Source of the DNA: an uncultured Myxococcales bacterium
GTDB lineage: Bacteria; Myxococcota; Myxococcia; Myxococcales; Myxococcaceae
DNA length: 64,000 nucleotides
Assembly (NCBI GenBank): GCA_937980205.1
Contig: CALJKW010000021.1
Location: 186,001 to 250,000, forward strand
Reading direction: 5' to 3'
This document shows positions 25,355 through 32,993 of this stretch, piece by piece. The notes beneath the pieces were generated by a model that saw nothing but the letters and a program-made list of their open reading frames with translations, was not told where the DNA came from and made no database searches. The number at the start of each line of letters is the position of its first letter. Positions within the stretch are counted from its first letter, which is position 1. The translations under genes and the position numbers were made by a program.

Positions 25355-26236
25355 ATGGAGCCGGTCCCGCAGAGGCGTTCGCTGTCCACGCCGAACGACG
25401 TGGAGAAGCGGCGGCTCGTCTTCGGGCCGGCGGCGCTGGCCGTGCTCGCGCTGGCGGTGCTCAGCAGCTGTACGCCGAGGGCCATCGCCGCCGTCTACGT
25501 CGCGCGCGCGGCCAGCAACGGCTCGGGCGCGTTCGGGTGGTTCGCAGCTCGAGGCGAAGAGCTCGTGCGCGTGGGGGCGGAGCTCGACTCGAGCGCCTGC
25601 CCGGCGAGCGCGGCGGGCGCGCCGACCTACGTGGTCGTTCACGGCCTCGGCGGCGACGGGGTCGAGACCCGCCGGACCCTCGAGCTCTTGCGCCGCGCGA
25701 GGCCCGCAGGCGTCTTCCTGTTCCGCTGGTTCCCGTGGAGCTCGCGCGACGCCCTGGTCTCGCAGCTCTCGAGAGGCGTCTCCACGCTGGGCTGGTGCGG
25801 CACGACGCCGGTCGTCGTGCTCGCGCACAGCGCGGGAGGTGTGCTCGCGAGCCTCGCCGCGGCGCGCGTGGTGGCGCCGCCGACCGCGCCGCCCGGCTGG
25901 CTCACCGTCGTCACGGTCGCGTCGCCGCTGGCGGGGACGGTGGCTCCCGCGCGGCGCGATGACCAGCAGCTGCTCATGTTCTTCCTCGACCTGGGCACCG
26001 CGACCCACTACCCGGCTCCGGCGCGCGGCGTGCGGGTGCTGCACCTGCGCACGAGCCCTCCCGCCGACCCCGACATGGCGGCGTTCCTCGGGCATGCGCC
26101 GAACGACGTCGGCGTCGGTGTGCCCGGCGCGCGGCAGATCGACCTGCCGCGCGCGCTCACCCACTCGGGCGCGATGGTGTACGTCGGCCGCCGCCTGGCC
26201 GACGGCTCGTTCGCGCGCTGGGCGAACGAGCGGTGA
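25355..26236 (+). CDS. Alpha/beta hydrolase lipoprotein (esterase/lipase-like)
   Basis: This 293-aa protein has a hydrophobic N-terminal segment ending in VLSSC, consistent with a lipoprotein signal. Its alpha/beta-hydrolase core has VVVHGLGGDG (oxyanion region) and the nucleophile LAHSAGG. A late LTHSGAMVY could supply the histidine. GTG 25400 in frame would give a more usual lipoprotein signal length. It is convergent with the PPDK gene, with only 7 nt between stops. Substrate unknown. Confidence 0.7.
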   Translation: MEPVPQRRSLSTPNDVEKRRLVFGPAALAVLALAVLSSCTPRAIAAVYVARAASNGSGAFGWFAARGEELVRVGAELDSSACPASAAGAPTYVVVHGLGGDGVETRRTLELLRRARPAGVFLFRWFPWSSRDALVSQLSRGVSTLGWCGTTPVVVLAHSAGGVLASLAAARVVAPPTAPPGWLTVVTVASPLAGTVAPARRDDQQLLMFFLDLGTATHYPAPARGVRVLHLRTSPPADPDMAAFLGHAPNDVGVGVPGARQIDLPRALTHSGAMVYVGRRLADGSFARWANER

Positions 26237-26243
26237 GCAGGCG

Positions 26244-29066
26244 CTACTTCTTCAGCGCGGCGTGCGCCGCCGCGAGCCGCGCGATCGGCACGCGGTAGGG
26301 CGAGCACGAGACGTAGTCGAGGCCGGCCTCGTGGCAGAAGGCGATGGTGGCGGGGTCTCCGCCGTGCTCGCCGCAGATGCCGACGTCGAGGTCCTTCCTT
26401 CGGGCCCGGCCGCGCTCGATGGCGATGCGCATCAGCTCGCCGACGCCGGCGCGGTCGAGCGTGGCGAACGGGTTCGTCTTCAGGATGCCCTTCTCGAGGT
26501 ACTCGGCGAGGAACTTCGGCTCGGCGTCGTCGCGCGAGATGCCGAACGTCGCCTGGGTGAGGTCGTTGGTGCCGAACGAGAAGAACTCGGCGTACTCGGC
26601 GAGGCGGTCGGCGACGAGCGCGGCGCGGGGCACCTCGATCATCGTGCCGAAGCGGTAGCGCACCTTGCGGCCGCACTCGGCCATGACCTTCTTGGCCTCG
26701 TCTTCGAGCAGGGCGCGCTCGAACTCGAGCTCGGCGGACGTGGCGGTGAGGGGGATCATGATCTTCGGCTGAACGCGAACCCCGCGCGCGGCGCACGCGC
26801 ACGCGGCCTCGAAGATGGCGCGCACCTGCATGCGGACGAGCTCGGGCATGTGAATGCCCAGGCGCACGCCGCGCAGGCCCATCATCGGGTTCTGCTCGCG
26901 CAGGCGCTCGACGGCGGCGAGCATCTCCTTCGCGGGCAGGAGCAGCTGCTCGACGTCGCTGCGCTCGGCGGGCAGCAGGTCCCAGCGCGTCTGCAGCTGC
27001 GCGACCTTCTGCTGCAGCTCGTCGTGGCTGGGCAGGAACTCGTGCAGCGGCGGGTCGATGAGGCGGATGGTGACGGGCAGGCCGTTCATCGCGGTGAACA
27101 GCCCCTCGAAGTCGCCGCGCTGCAGCGGCAAGAGCTTCGCGAGGTGCTCGGCGCGCGCCTTGTCGTCGTTCGCGAGGATGAGCGCCTGCACGATCGGCAG
27201 CCGCTCGGACTCGAAGAACATGTGCTCGGTGCGGCACAGCCCGATGCCCTCGGCGCCGAACGCGCGGGCCCGCTCGGCGTCGCGCGGGTAGTCGGCGTTC
27301 GCCTGCACGCCGAGGCGCCGGGCGGCGTCGGCCCACTCGAGCAGCTTCTGAAGGTGCGGGTCCGAGAGGTCGGGCACGACCGTCTTGAGCTGGCCGGCGA
27401 ACACCTCGCCAGTGGTGCCGTCGATCGAGACGAAGTCGCCTTCCTTCAAGACCCGGCCGCCGGGGGCGGTGAGCGTGCGCTTCGCCGCGTCGATGTCGAG
27501 CTTGAGCGCGCCGACGACGGCCGGCTTGCCGAACTGGCGGGCGACGAGCGCGGCGTGGCTGGTGCGGCCGCCGCGGCTGGTGAGCACGCCGTTGGCGGCG
27601 AGCAGCCCGTGCACGTCGTCGGGCTTCGTCTCGGGGCGCGCCATGATCACCTGCTGCTTCGCCTTCGCCCAGCGCTCGGCGGTGTCGGCGTCGAAGGCGA
27701 GCTGGCCGATCGCGGCGCCGGGCGACACGTTGAGGCCCGAGCCGAGCAGGGCGCCTTCGGCGATCGCGCGGCGGCGCGCCTCGGGGTCGAACTGCGGGTG
27801 GAGGAAGGCGTCGATCTGCTCCGGGGTGATGCGCAGCACGGCCTCGTCGCGCGAGATGAGCTTCTCGTTCGCGAGATCGACGGCGATGCGGAGCGCGGCC
27901 TGCGCCGTGCGCTTGGCGGTGCGCGTCTGCAGCATCCACAGCGTGTTGCGCTCGATGGTGAACTCGACGTCCTGCACCTCGCGGTAGTGGCGCTCGAGCT
28001 TCTTGCAGATGGCGGCGAGCTCGCGGGCGGCGCGGGGGAACTCGGCCTTCAGCTCGCCGATGGGGCGGGTGGCGCGCGTGCCCGCGACGACGTCTTCTCC
28101 CTGGGCGTTGACGAGGAAGTCGCCCTCGAGCACGGGGGCGCCGTTCGTGACGTCGCGGGTGGTGGCGACGCCGGTGGCGGACGTCGAGCCGAGGTTCCCG
28201 AACACCATGCTGACGACGTTCACGGCCGTGCCCAGGTCGTGCGGAATGCCGGCCGCCGCGCGGTAGTCGTGGGCGCGCTTTCCGTCCCACGAGCGGAAGA
28301 CGGCGAGGACCGCGAGCTCGAGCTGCTCGCGCGCCTGTTCGGGGAAGGGGCGGCCCGCGCGCTCGGCGACGAGGCGCTTGAACGCGGCGGTCAGCGCGCG
28401 CAGGTCTGCTTCGGGCAGGTCGGCGTCGTTGGCGACGCCGCGGGCGGCGCGGCGCTCGGCGAGCAGCTCCTCGAAGGGCTCGTCGGGGACGCCGAGCACG
28501 ACGGTGCCGAACATCTGCACCAGGCGGCGGTAGGCGTCGTAGACGAAGCGCGCGTCCTGCGTGGCGGCCACGAGCCCCTCGGCGACCGCGTCGTTGAGCC
28601 CGATGTTGAGGACGGTGTCCATCATGCCGGGCATCGAGATCTTGGCGCCCGAGCGGCAGGAGACGAGCAGCGGCGCGGCGGGATCGCCCAGGCGCTTCTT
28701 CGTGGCGCGCTCGAGCCGCGACAGCGCGGCGGCGACCTCGTCCCACAGCCGCGGCGGCGGGGCCTTCAGCTTCATGGCGTCGCGGCACGCGGCGGTGGAG
28801 ATGACGAAGCCCGGCGGCACCGGCAGCCCCAGCGCGGTCATCTCGGCGAGCTTGGCGCCCTTGCCGCCGAGCAGCGCGGCGAGGCCGTCCTTGCCGGCGG
28901 CGCGGCGCGCGGCCTTCAGCTGGCTCAGGTCGAAGACGTAGAGCCCGGGCACGTTACGGCGCGGCCCGCGAGGCGGGGTGCGCGCGCCGACTGACCGCGG
29001 CGAGCGGCGCGCAGATTCTGCGGGAGAGTTTTTCATCGGTCGAAAATTGCGCGTCGAAGAGGTCAT
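26244..29066 (-). CDS. ppdK: Pyruvate, phosphate dikinase
   Basis: This protein of about 940 residues interconverts pyruvate + ATP + Pi and PEP + AMP + PPi. The nucleotide-grasp domain starts LLGGKGAKLAEMTALGLPVPPGFVIS. The swivelling phosphohistidine domain has GGRTSHAALVARQ, and the C-terminal PEP-binding barrel has GLCRTEHMFF and EHGGDPATIAFC. ATG 29066 lies 14 nt after a good -24/-12 element, the spacing seen at many genes here. GTG 28952 would give the more usual N-terminus (VPGLYVFDL), so the first 38 residues are doubtful. It is a reversible glycolytic or gluconeogenic step alongside the pyruvate kinase and PEP synthase genes. Confidence 0.88.
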   Translation of the reverse strand: MTSSTRNFRPMKNSPAESARRSPRSVGARTPPRGPRRNVPGLYVFDLSQLKAARRAAGKDGLAALLGGKGAKLAEMTALGLPVPPGFVISTAACRDAMKLKAPPPRLWDEVAAALSRLERATKKRLGDPAAPLLVSCRSGAKISMPGMMDTVLNIGLNDAVAEGLVAATQDARFVYDAYRRLVQMFGTVVLGVPDEPFEELLAERRAARGVANDADLPEADLRALTAAFKRLVAERAGRPFPEQAREQLELAVLAVFRSWDGKRAHDYRAAAGIPHDLGTAVNVVSMVFGNLGSTSATGVATTRDVTNGAPVLEGDFLVNAQGEDVVAGTRATRPIGELKAEFPRAARELAAICKKLERHYREVQDVEFTIERNTLWMLQTRTAKRTAQAALRIAVDLANEKLISRDEAVLRITPEQIDAFLHPQFDPEARRRAIAEGALLGSGLNVSPGAAIGQLAFDADTAERWAKAKQQVIMARPETKPDDVHGLLAANGVLTSRGGRTSHAALVARQFGKPAVVGALKLDIDAAKRTLTAPGGRVLKEGDFVSIDGTTGEVFAGQLKTVVPDLSDPHLQKLLEWADAARRLGVQANADYPRDAERARAFGAEGIGLCRTEHMFFESERLPIVQALILANDDKARAEHLAKLLPLQRGDFEGLFTAMNGLPVTIRLIDPPLHEFLPSHDELQQKVAQLQTRWDLLPAERSDVEQLLLPAKEMLAAVERLREQNPMMGLRGVRLGIHMPELVRMQVRAIFEAACACAARGVRVQPKIMIPLTATSAELEFERALLEDEAKKVMAECGRKVRYRFGTMIEVPRAALVADRLAEYAEFFSFGTNDLTQATFGISRDDAEPKFLAEYLEKGILKTNPFATLDRAGVGELMRIAIERGRARRKDLDVGICGEHGGDPATIAFCHEAGLDYVSCSPYRVPIARLAAAHAALKK

Positions 29067-29079
29067 GCCGGACCCCTTC

Positions 29080-29095
29080 AGCAACTACCGGACCA
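29080..29095 (-). promoter_or_regulatory. -24/-12 promoter for pyruvate phosphate dikinase
   Basis: On the minus strand TGGTCCG-GTAG-TTGCT covers 29095-29080 (GG-N10-GC). A palindrome GCGCA-GATTC-TGCGG lies downstream at 29009-29023, inside the doubtful 5' end of the gene. Only a half-site is seen upstream. Confidence 0.4.
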
Positions 29096-29116
29096 CCAGA
29101 GGCCGCGCAGCACGCC

Positions 29117-29389
29117 TCAAGGGGTGCCGCCAGGGTGGGTGGCCTCGCCCGCGACGCGCGCCAGCCGGGCGGCGTGCCACGCGAGCACCTCTTCGAGCTC
29201 GCGCCGCGCGCTCGGGTCGGTCGCGTCTTTCGCCGCCTGCGCGAGGATGCGCAGCAGGTGCTCATCGCCTTCGAGCACGCGCAGCTCGGCCTCGGGCACG
29301 CCGAGCCGTCGGAGCAGAGGAAGCAGCGCGTGCTCGCGCTCGAGGGCCGCCGGCAGCTCGCGCGCGAGCTGCTCTGGAGAGGTCTTCAC
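29117..29389 (-). CDS. Small helical protein of unknown function
   Basis: This 90-aa Leu/Ala/Glu-rich protein is predicted to be nearly all helix (ELPAALEREHALLPLLRRL, then EEVLAWHAARLARVAG). No family is recognised. The GTG start overlaps the stop of the OsmC gene (GTGA), so it is the third member of a coupled three-gene unit. Confidence 0.6.
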   Translation of the reverse strand: MKTSPEQLARELPAALEREHALLPLLRRLGVPEAELRVLEGDEHLLRILAQAAKDATDPSARRELEEVLAWHAARLARVAGEATHPGGTP

Positions 29390-29844
29390 GGCTTCACCTC
29401 GACCTCGACGTCGAGCCCCTGCCGCACGCTCTGCGTCACCACGCAGAAGTCCTGGAACGCCGCGAGGCAGCGATCGAGCGCCGCGCGGTGCTGGGCGGTG
29501 ACCTTCGGCGAGAGCACGACGCGCACCTTGCCGATGCGGAGCCTGCGGTCTTCGTTGCGCACCAGCTCGACGTGGACGCGACCTTCGAGGTCCTCCACGT
29601 CGGCGCCCTGCTTGCGCAGGCAGAACAGCAGGCTCGAGGCGAGACAGTCGGCGATGGCCGCGGCCAGCACCCGCGCCGGGTTGGGGGCGGTGTCTTTGCC
29701 GAGCGGGGGCGGCTCGTCGAACCACAGCGGCGGCAGCGACTCGTTGTCGAAGTCGGCGCGGAAGCGGAAGCCGCGCTCGTGGCGCAGGTGGACGTCGAGC
29801 TCGGCGACCACCTGCTCCTTGGGCACGAGGTGCAGGGCGCTCAC
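29386..29844 (-). CDS. OsmC/YhfA-like peroxiredoxin-fold protein
   Basis: This 152-aa OsmC-like protein has the first redox cysteine in AAIADCLASSLLFCL, at the start of the long helix, and the second in FQDFCVVTQSV. This matches the two-cysteine pattern of hydroperoxide-reducing OsmC proteins. The GTG start has AGAGG upstream and overlaps the stop of the basic-protein gene (GTGA). The usual substrate class is organic hydroperoxides; the specific substrate is unknown. Confidence 0.8.
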   Translation of the reverse strand: MSALHLVPKEQVVAELDVHLRHERGFRFRADFDNESLPPLWFDEPPPLGKDTAPNPARVLAAAIADCLASSLLFCLRKQGADVEDLEGRVHVELVRNEDRRLRIGKVRVVLSPKVTAQHRAALDRCLAAFQDFCVVTQSVRQGLDVEVEVKP

Positions 29845-30134
29845 GATCGCCTCTCGTGGCGCGTCTTCGCGCTCATGCTCTTCAGCCGCGCAGCGTATTC
29901 GAGCACGACGCTGTTCTTGCCGCGCTGCGCGCTCGGGCGCGTCGACTTGCGTGACGGCTTGCCGGACTGGGACTCCTCGGTCGCGACGGAGGCCTTGCGG
30001 CCCGCGCGCAGCGACATGTTGCGGGCGCCGCCGTCGGTGGTGCTGCGCCGCTTGGGCGGCCGCTGTGGCACGGGTGCCTTCTTGGGTTTGCTGCGCTCGA
30101 TTTCGTACCGGAAACGTTGGGCTTTGGTGGCCAT
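29841..30134 (-). CDS. Small very basic protein
   Basis: This 97-aa protein is rich in Lys, Arg, Ser and Pro (for example RSKPKKAPVPQRPPKRRS) with no hydrophobic core, so it is probably disordered and nucleic-acid binding. No family is recognised. ATG 30134 has GGAG upstream. It begins a tightly coupled unit with the OsmC and helical small-protein genes (GTGA overlaps). Confidence 0.6.
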   Translation of the reverse strand: MATKAQRFRYEIERSKPKKAPVPQRPPKRRSTTDGGARNMSLRAGRKASVATEESQSGKPSRKSTRPSAQRGKNSVVLEYAARLKSMSAKTRHERRS

Positions 30135-30150
30135 GATGGAGCTCCCAGGG

Positions 30151-30166
30151 TGCAGCGGGTGTGCCG
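30151..30166 (-). promoter_or_regulatory. -24/-12 promoter for basic protein-OsmC operon
   Basis: On the minus strand CGGCACA-CCCG-CTGCA covers 30166-30151 (GG-N10-GC), 17 nt before the ATG. Only GCGCA half-sites are seen upstream, at 30182-30186 and 30208-30212. Confidence 0.35.
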
Positions 30167-30225
30167 CGCCGGCCGCGACGTGCGCAGCGCCACGTGACCG
30201 CCCGCACGCGCAAGGTTTTCGTGCC

Positions 30226-30822
30226 TTAGCGCGTGGCCTCGGCCCGCTCGACCACCTCGCGCACCGTGGCGACCGTGGCATCCTGCTGGGGGCCGCGCGC
30301 GAGCAGCGCAGGCACGCCCCCGACGTCGATCAGCACGACGTAGGTGACGCGGGTGGCTCCGCTCGCGTCCGGCGCGAACGACCACTCTCCGCGCAGGTGC
30401 GCAAAGGCTGCAGCGCCCTCGGCCGGCGTGAAGCGCAAAGCGTGGAAGCGCATTCGCCACGCCCCCGTCGCCGCATCGGCCCAGCGCACCTGCCGCAGCA
30501 CGCACTGGCGCGGGCTGATGATGGGGGGCTCGTACTGCAGGAACAGCGTGCGCTCGTTCTGCGACTCGGCGAGCACACGTCGCTTCGCGAGGTACTTCGT
30601 CTGCATCCCGTCGTCGCGCAGCTCCCAGGCGGCGGCGATCAGCGCAGAGGTCGGCGCGTCGGCGAGGGTGGTGACGCGGAGCTCGGGCAGCGCGGCCTGG
30701 GGCACGGCCCGGCTCTCCACCGCGAGGCCGTCGGGGTCGGTGCGGACCGTCTTCCACTCCGAGTCGACAGCCGGCGATGCCGCCGACATCGTCATGACCA
30801 GGAGCGTGCCCGACGCCTTCAT
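30226..30822 (-). CDS. START/SRPBCC-domain exported protein
   Basis: This 198-aa protein has a signal peptide (about residues 1-17) and a START-like lipid-binding fold. The features are WKTVRTDPDGLAVESRAVP, then WELRDDGMQTKYLAKRRVL and FAHLRGEWSFAPDASGATRVTYVVLIDVGG. Such proteins bind hydrophobic ligands. ATG 30822 is preferred over GTG 30852 because it starts the signal peptide and lies 14 nt after a near-perfect sigma54 element. Confidence 0.75.
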   Translation of the reverse strand: MKASGTLLVMTMSAASPAVDSEWKTVRTDPDGLAVESRAVPQAALPELRVTTLADAPTSALIAAAWELRDDGMQTKYLAKRRVLAESQNERTLFLQYEPPIISPRQCVLRQVRWADAATGAWRMRFHALRFTPAEGAAAFAHLRGEWSFAPDASGATRVTYVVLIDVGGVPALLARGPQQDATVATVREVVERAEATR

Positions 30823-30835
30823 GTACCGCGGGGTG

Positions 30836-30886
30836 AGCACCGCCCGTGCCACGGCGCTTGCCGGGCCGACTTCCGCGGGCTTGCTC
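30836..30886 (-). promoter_or_regulatory. Strong -24/-12 promoter with degenerate palindrome for START protein
   Basis: On the minus strand TGGCACG-GGCG-GTGCT covers 30851-30836 (one mismatch to the sigma54 consensus). A degenerate palindrome (GAGCA-AGCCC-GCGGA) lies 20 nt further upstream at 30872-30886. Confidence 0.5.
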
Positions 30887-30903
30887 GCGCGGCGGACGCC
30901 GGG

Positions 30904-31386
30904 TCACTTCTTCAGGCGCACGAGCTCTTCCGAGCGGTGCACGCGGGCGAGGCGCTTCTCGGCGCGGTCGTCTCCGAGCAGCTTGCTGACCTTCGAGAAG
31001 ACCTCGGCGGCGGTGCGCTTCCACTCGGGCGGCGGGCCGTCGCCGCCCTGGTACTCGTCGGGGTCGAACGGCGTGCGGTGGACGGCGAGCAGCGAGCGGG
31101 CGAGGTCGCGCTCGTCGTCGCTGGCCAGCGGCGAGAGCAGGCGCACGACCTCGAGGTTGCCGTGCACCGCGGCCTTGAGCATCGCGGTCTCGTGGTCGAA
31201 GTCGTGCAGCGACGGGTCGGCGCCGGCGGCGAGCAGCACCTCGACGAGCTCGACGTGCCCGCGCAGCGCGGCTTCGTGCAGCGCGGTGCGACCTCCCTCG
31301 AACTGGGCGTTCACGTCTCTCGCCTCGGCGGCCAGCCTGGCCAGCGCGTCGGCGTCCTCTTGCACCACTGCGTCGAAGAGCGTCAT
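30904..31386 (-). CDS. Ankyrin-repeat protein
   Basis: This 160-aa protein has about three ankyrin repeats at the N-terminus (RDVNAQFEGGRTALHEAALRGHVELVEVLLAAGADPSLHD, followed by a degenerate unit). It ends in a charged tail with no repeats. Ankyrin proteins bind other proteins; the partner is unknown. It is divergent from the ECF sigma gene with a 109-nt gap. Confidence 0.8.
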   Translation of the reverse strand: MTLFDAVVQEDADALARLAAEARDVNAQFEGGRTALHEAALRGHVELVEVLLAAGADPSLHDFDHETAMLKAAVHGNLEVVRLLSPLASDDERDLARSLLAVHRTPFDPDEYQGGDGPPPEWKRTAAEVFSKVSKLLGDDRAEKRLARVHRSEELVRLKK

Positions 31387-31495
31387 GACGAGAGCGGGTA
31401 ATGGCCGCGCGTCGCTGCTTCATGGCGCCGGGGAGTGTTGCGAGATCGGAAGCGTGGGCGAAGGTGGGCGAAGCAGTCGTGTTAGATGCGCGCAC

Positions 31496-32089
31496 ATGGC
31501 CTCTCCTTCGCCAGAGACGACTCCTCCTCGAGACGAGCTGCTGCAGACCCTCGTCACGAACCGGAAGAGCTTCCTCTCGTTCCTCGAGCGGCGCGTCGGC
31601 AGCGCCGCCACCGCCGAAGATCTGCTGCAGGAGGCGTTCGCGCGCTCGCTCGACAAGCTGCCCTTCGACAGCAGCGAGAGCTCGGTGGCGTGGTTCTACC
31701 GGGTGCTGCGCAACGCCGTCATCGATCACTACCGTCGCGGCGGCACCAGCGAGAAGGCGCTCGCGGCGCTGGCGCGCGAGCTCGACGAGGCCGCCGCCCC
31801 GAGCCCCGACGAGAAGGACGCGGTCTGCCGCTGCGTCGCGCGCCTCTCGGAGACGCTGAAGGAAGAGTACGCGACGGCGCTCAAGCGCATCGACGTCGAC
31901 GGTCTGTCGGTGCAGGCCTACGCGGCCGAGGCGGGCATCACCGCGAACAACGCCGGCGTCCGCGTCTTCCGTGCGCGCGAGACGCTGCGCAAGCGCGTCG
32001 TGAAGTGGTGCGGCTCGTGCGCGTCGCGCGGCTGCGTCGACTGCTCGTGCGGTGAGCCGGGCAGCACCGGCTGCGGCCACAAGCAATGA
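31496..32089 (+). CDS. ECF sigma factor with C-terminal cysteine cluster (CorE-like)
   Basis: This 197-aa sigma-70-family protein has region 2 (FLERRVGSAATAEDLLQEAFAR and VAWFYRVLRNAVIDHYRR) and region 4 (RLSETLKEEYATAL, VQAYAAEAGITANNAGVRVFRARETLRK). The last 30 residues hold six cysteines in WCGSCASRGCVDCSC and GCGH, with two more Cys in the linker. Myxococcus xanthus CorE sigmas carry such a domain that senses copper or cadmium without an anti-sigma. No anti-sigma gene is adjacent here. Metallothionein, MbnH and MbnP genes with matching ECF-type promoters lie next door, which supports metal control. Confidence 0.85.
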   Translation: MASPSPETTPPRDELLQTLVTNRKSFLSFLERRVGSAATAEDLLQEAFARSLDKLPFDSSESSVAWFYRVLRNAVIDHYRRGGTSEKALAALARELDEAAAPSPDEKDAVCRCVARLSETLKEEYATALKRIDVDGLSVQAYAAEAGITANNAGVRVFRARETLRKRVVKWCGSCASRGCVDCSCGEPGSTGCGHKQ

Positions 32090-32241
32090 GGGGGCACATC
32101 GCTTGCCCATTTCGACGGCGAGAAACGACCTTGGCCGCAGCGCTCGCGATCACGTTCTTCAATCCCCCAGGGGTTTGCCATTGAAGCGTTCGGGCTCGAT
32201 GGCGAGCAACCTGCGGCGACTGCGGCCCGGGCCATGACGTC

Positions 32242-32276
32242 AAAAGGGGAAGGGCTCTCGTTCGAAGCCCTTCCCC
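32242..32276 (-). terminator. Rho-independent terminator after metallothionein gene
   Basis: A perfect 11-bp inverted repeat (GGGGAAGGGCT at 32246-32256 with AGCCCTTCCCC at 32266-32276) has a 9-nt loop and is followed on the minus strand by TTTT. It sits 18 nt after the metallothionein stop. The stem could also end transcription from the sigma gene. Confidence 0.8.
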
Positions 32277-32293
32277 GGGGAAGTACTGCGTCT

Positions 32294-32455
32294 TCAGCCT
32301 TCGCAGCCGCAGCCGTCGCCGCAATCACACCCGCTCTGGCACTGGCAGCCGGCGCCGCAGCTGCACGCGCCGGTCTCTTCGCAGCCACAGGTCTCGGTGA
32401 GGCACTCGCACGCGCTGCTGTTGGACTGGGTCTCGTTCAGGTTCTCGTTCGACAT
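32294..32455 (-). CDS. Metallothionein-like Cys-rich protein
   Basis: This 53-aa protein has 12 cysteines, nearly all in CxC or CGC pairs (ACEC, CGC, CSC, CQC, CDC, CGC). Acidic and glycine spacers separate them and there are no aromatic residues, as in metal-buffering metallothioneins. ATG 32455 has GAGGA upstream. Its 5' part overlaps the end of the DoxX-like frame. It has its own ECF-type promoter at 32507-32532 and a terminator after it. Confidence 0.75.
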   Translation of the reverse strand: MSNENLNETQSNSSACECLTETCGCEETGACSCGAGCQCQSGCDCGDGCGCEG

Positions 32456-32993
32456 GGTGTTCCTCTTCGGTTTGCAACCGGCTGAATTGCCGGCTTCGTT
32501 CACGCAAACGCAGCACGCGTCCGCGCATTACAGGTCCCGTGGTGAGGCGGCCGCCGCGCACGGTGGCTCCCAGCACGAGGGCCGCGCTGATGAGCACCAG
32601 GTTCTTCAAGATGTACTGGCCCTCGAGCGTCGGAGCGATGGGGAAGCGCACGAACGTCTCCGCCGGGAACAAGAGCAGCGGCGTCAGCGTGCCGGCCATC
32701 TGCAAGAGCAACAGCCCGATGGCGAGGCGCAGCTGGACGCCGAGGACGAGCGCGAGGCCGATCGCCGACTCCCACGCGGCGAGCACGAGCAGCGAGAGCT
32801 TCGGCGGCACGAGGCCGAACGTGAGCTTCGCGATGGTGGCGCCGGCGAGATCTTCGGCCGGACTGAAGCCCGGTACGAACTTGAGCGCGCCGAACCACAA
32901 GAAGACGACGCCGAGGCTGATGCGCAACAGCAACAGGCCGTGCCGTGCGAGCCAGCGAACAGCCTGCTCCTCCCACCGGTCGAGCGTGCTCAC
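32325..32993 (-). CDS. DoxX-family membrane protein with long 3' overlap
   Basis: This 222-aa frame has about four membrane helices in the first 150 residues (LLLLRISLGVVFLWFGALKFVPGF, then LVLAAWESAIGLALVLGVQLRLAIGLLLLQMAG), as in DoxX-like proteins. The last 65 or so residues are charged and without family resemblance. They overlap the metallothionein gene in another frame on the same strand by 131 nt. Either this overlap is real or the true stop was lost by a small indel. The GTG start overlaps the mbnH stop (GTGA). Confidence 0.7.
   Translation of the reverse strand: MSTLDRWEEQAVRWLARHGLLLLRISLGVVFLWFGALKFVPGFSPAEDLAGATIAKLTFGLVPPKLSLLVLAAWESAIGLALVLGVQLRLAIGLLLLQMAGTLTPLLLFPAETFVRFPIAPTLEGQYILKNLVLISAALVLGATVRGGRLTTGPVMRGRVLRLRERSRQFSRLQTEEEHHVEREPERDPVQQQRVRVPHRDLWLRRDRRVQLRRRLPVPERV
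32507..32532 (-). promoter_or_regulatory. ECF-type promoter for metallothionein gene
   Basis: Read on the minus strand: -35 TGTAAT (32532-32527), 16-nt spacer, -10 CGTT (32510-32507). It is near-identical to the promoter before mbnP. It lies inside the 3' end of the DoxX frame, so the metallothionein gene can be expressed on its own. Confidence 0.6.
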
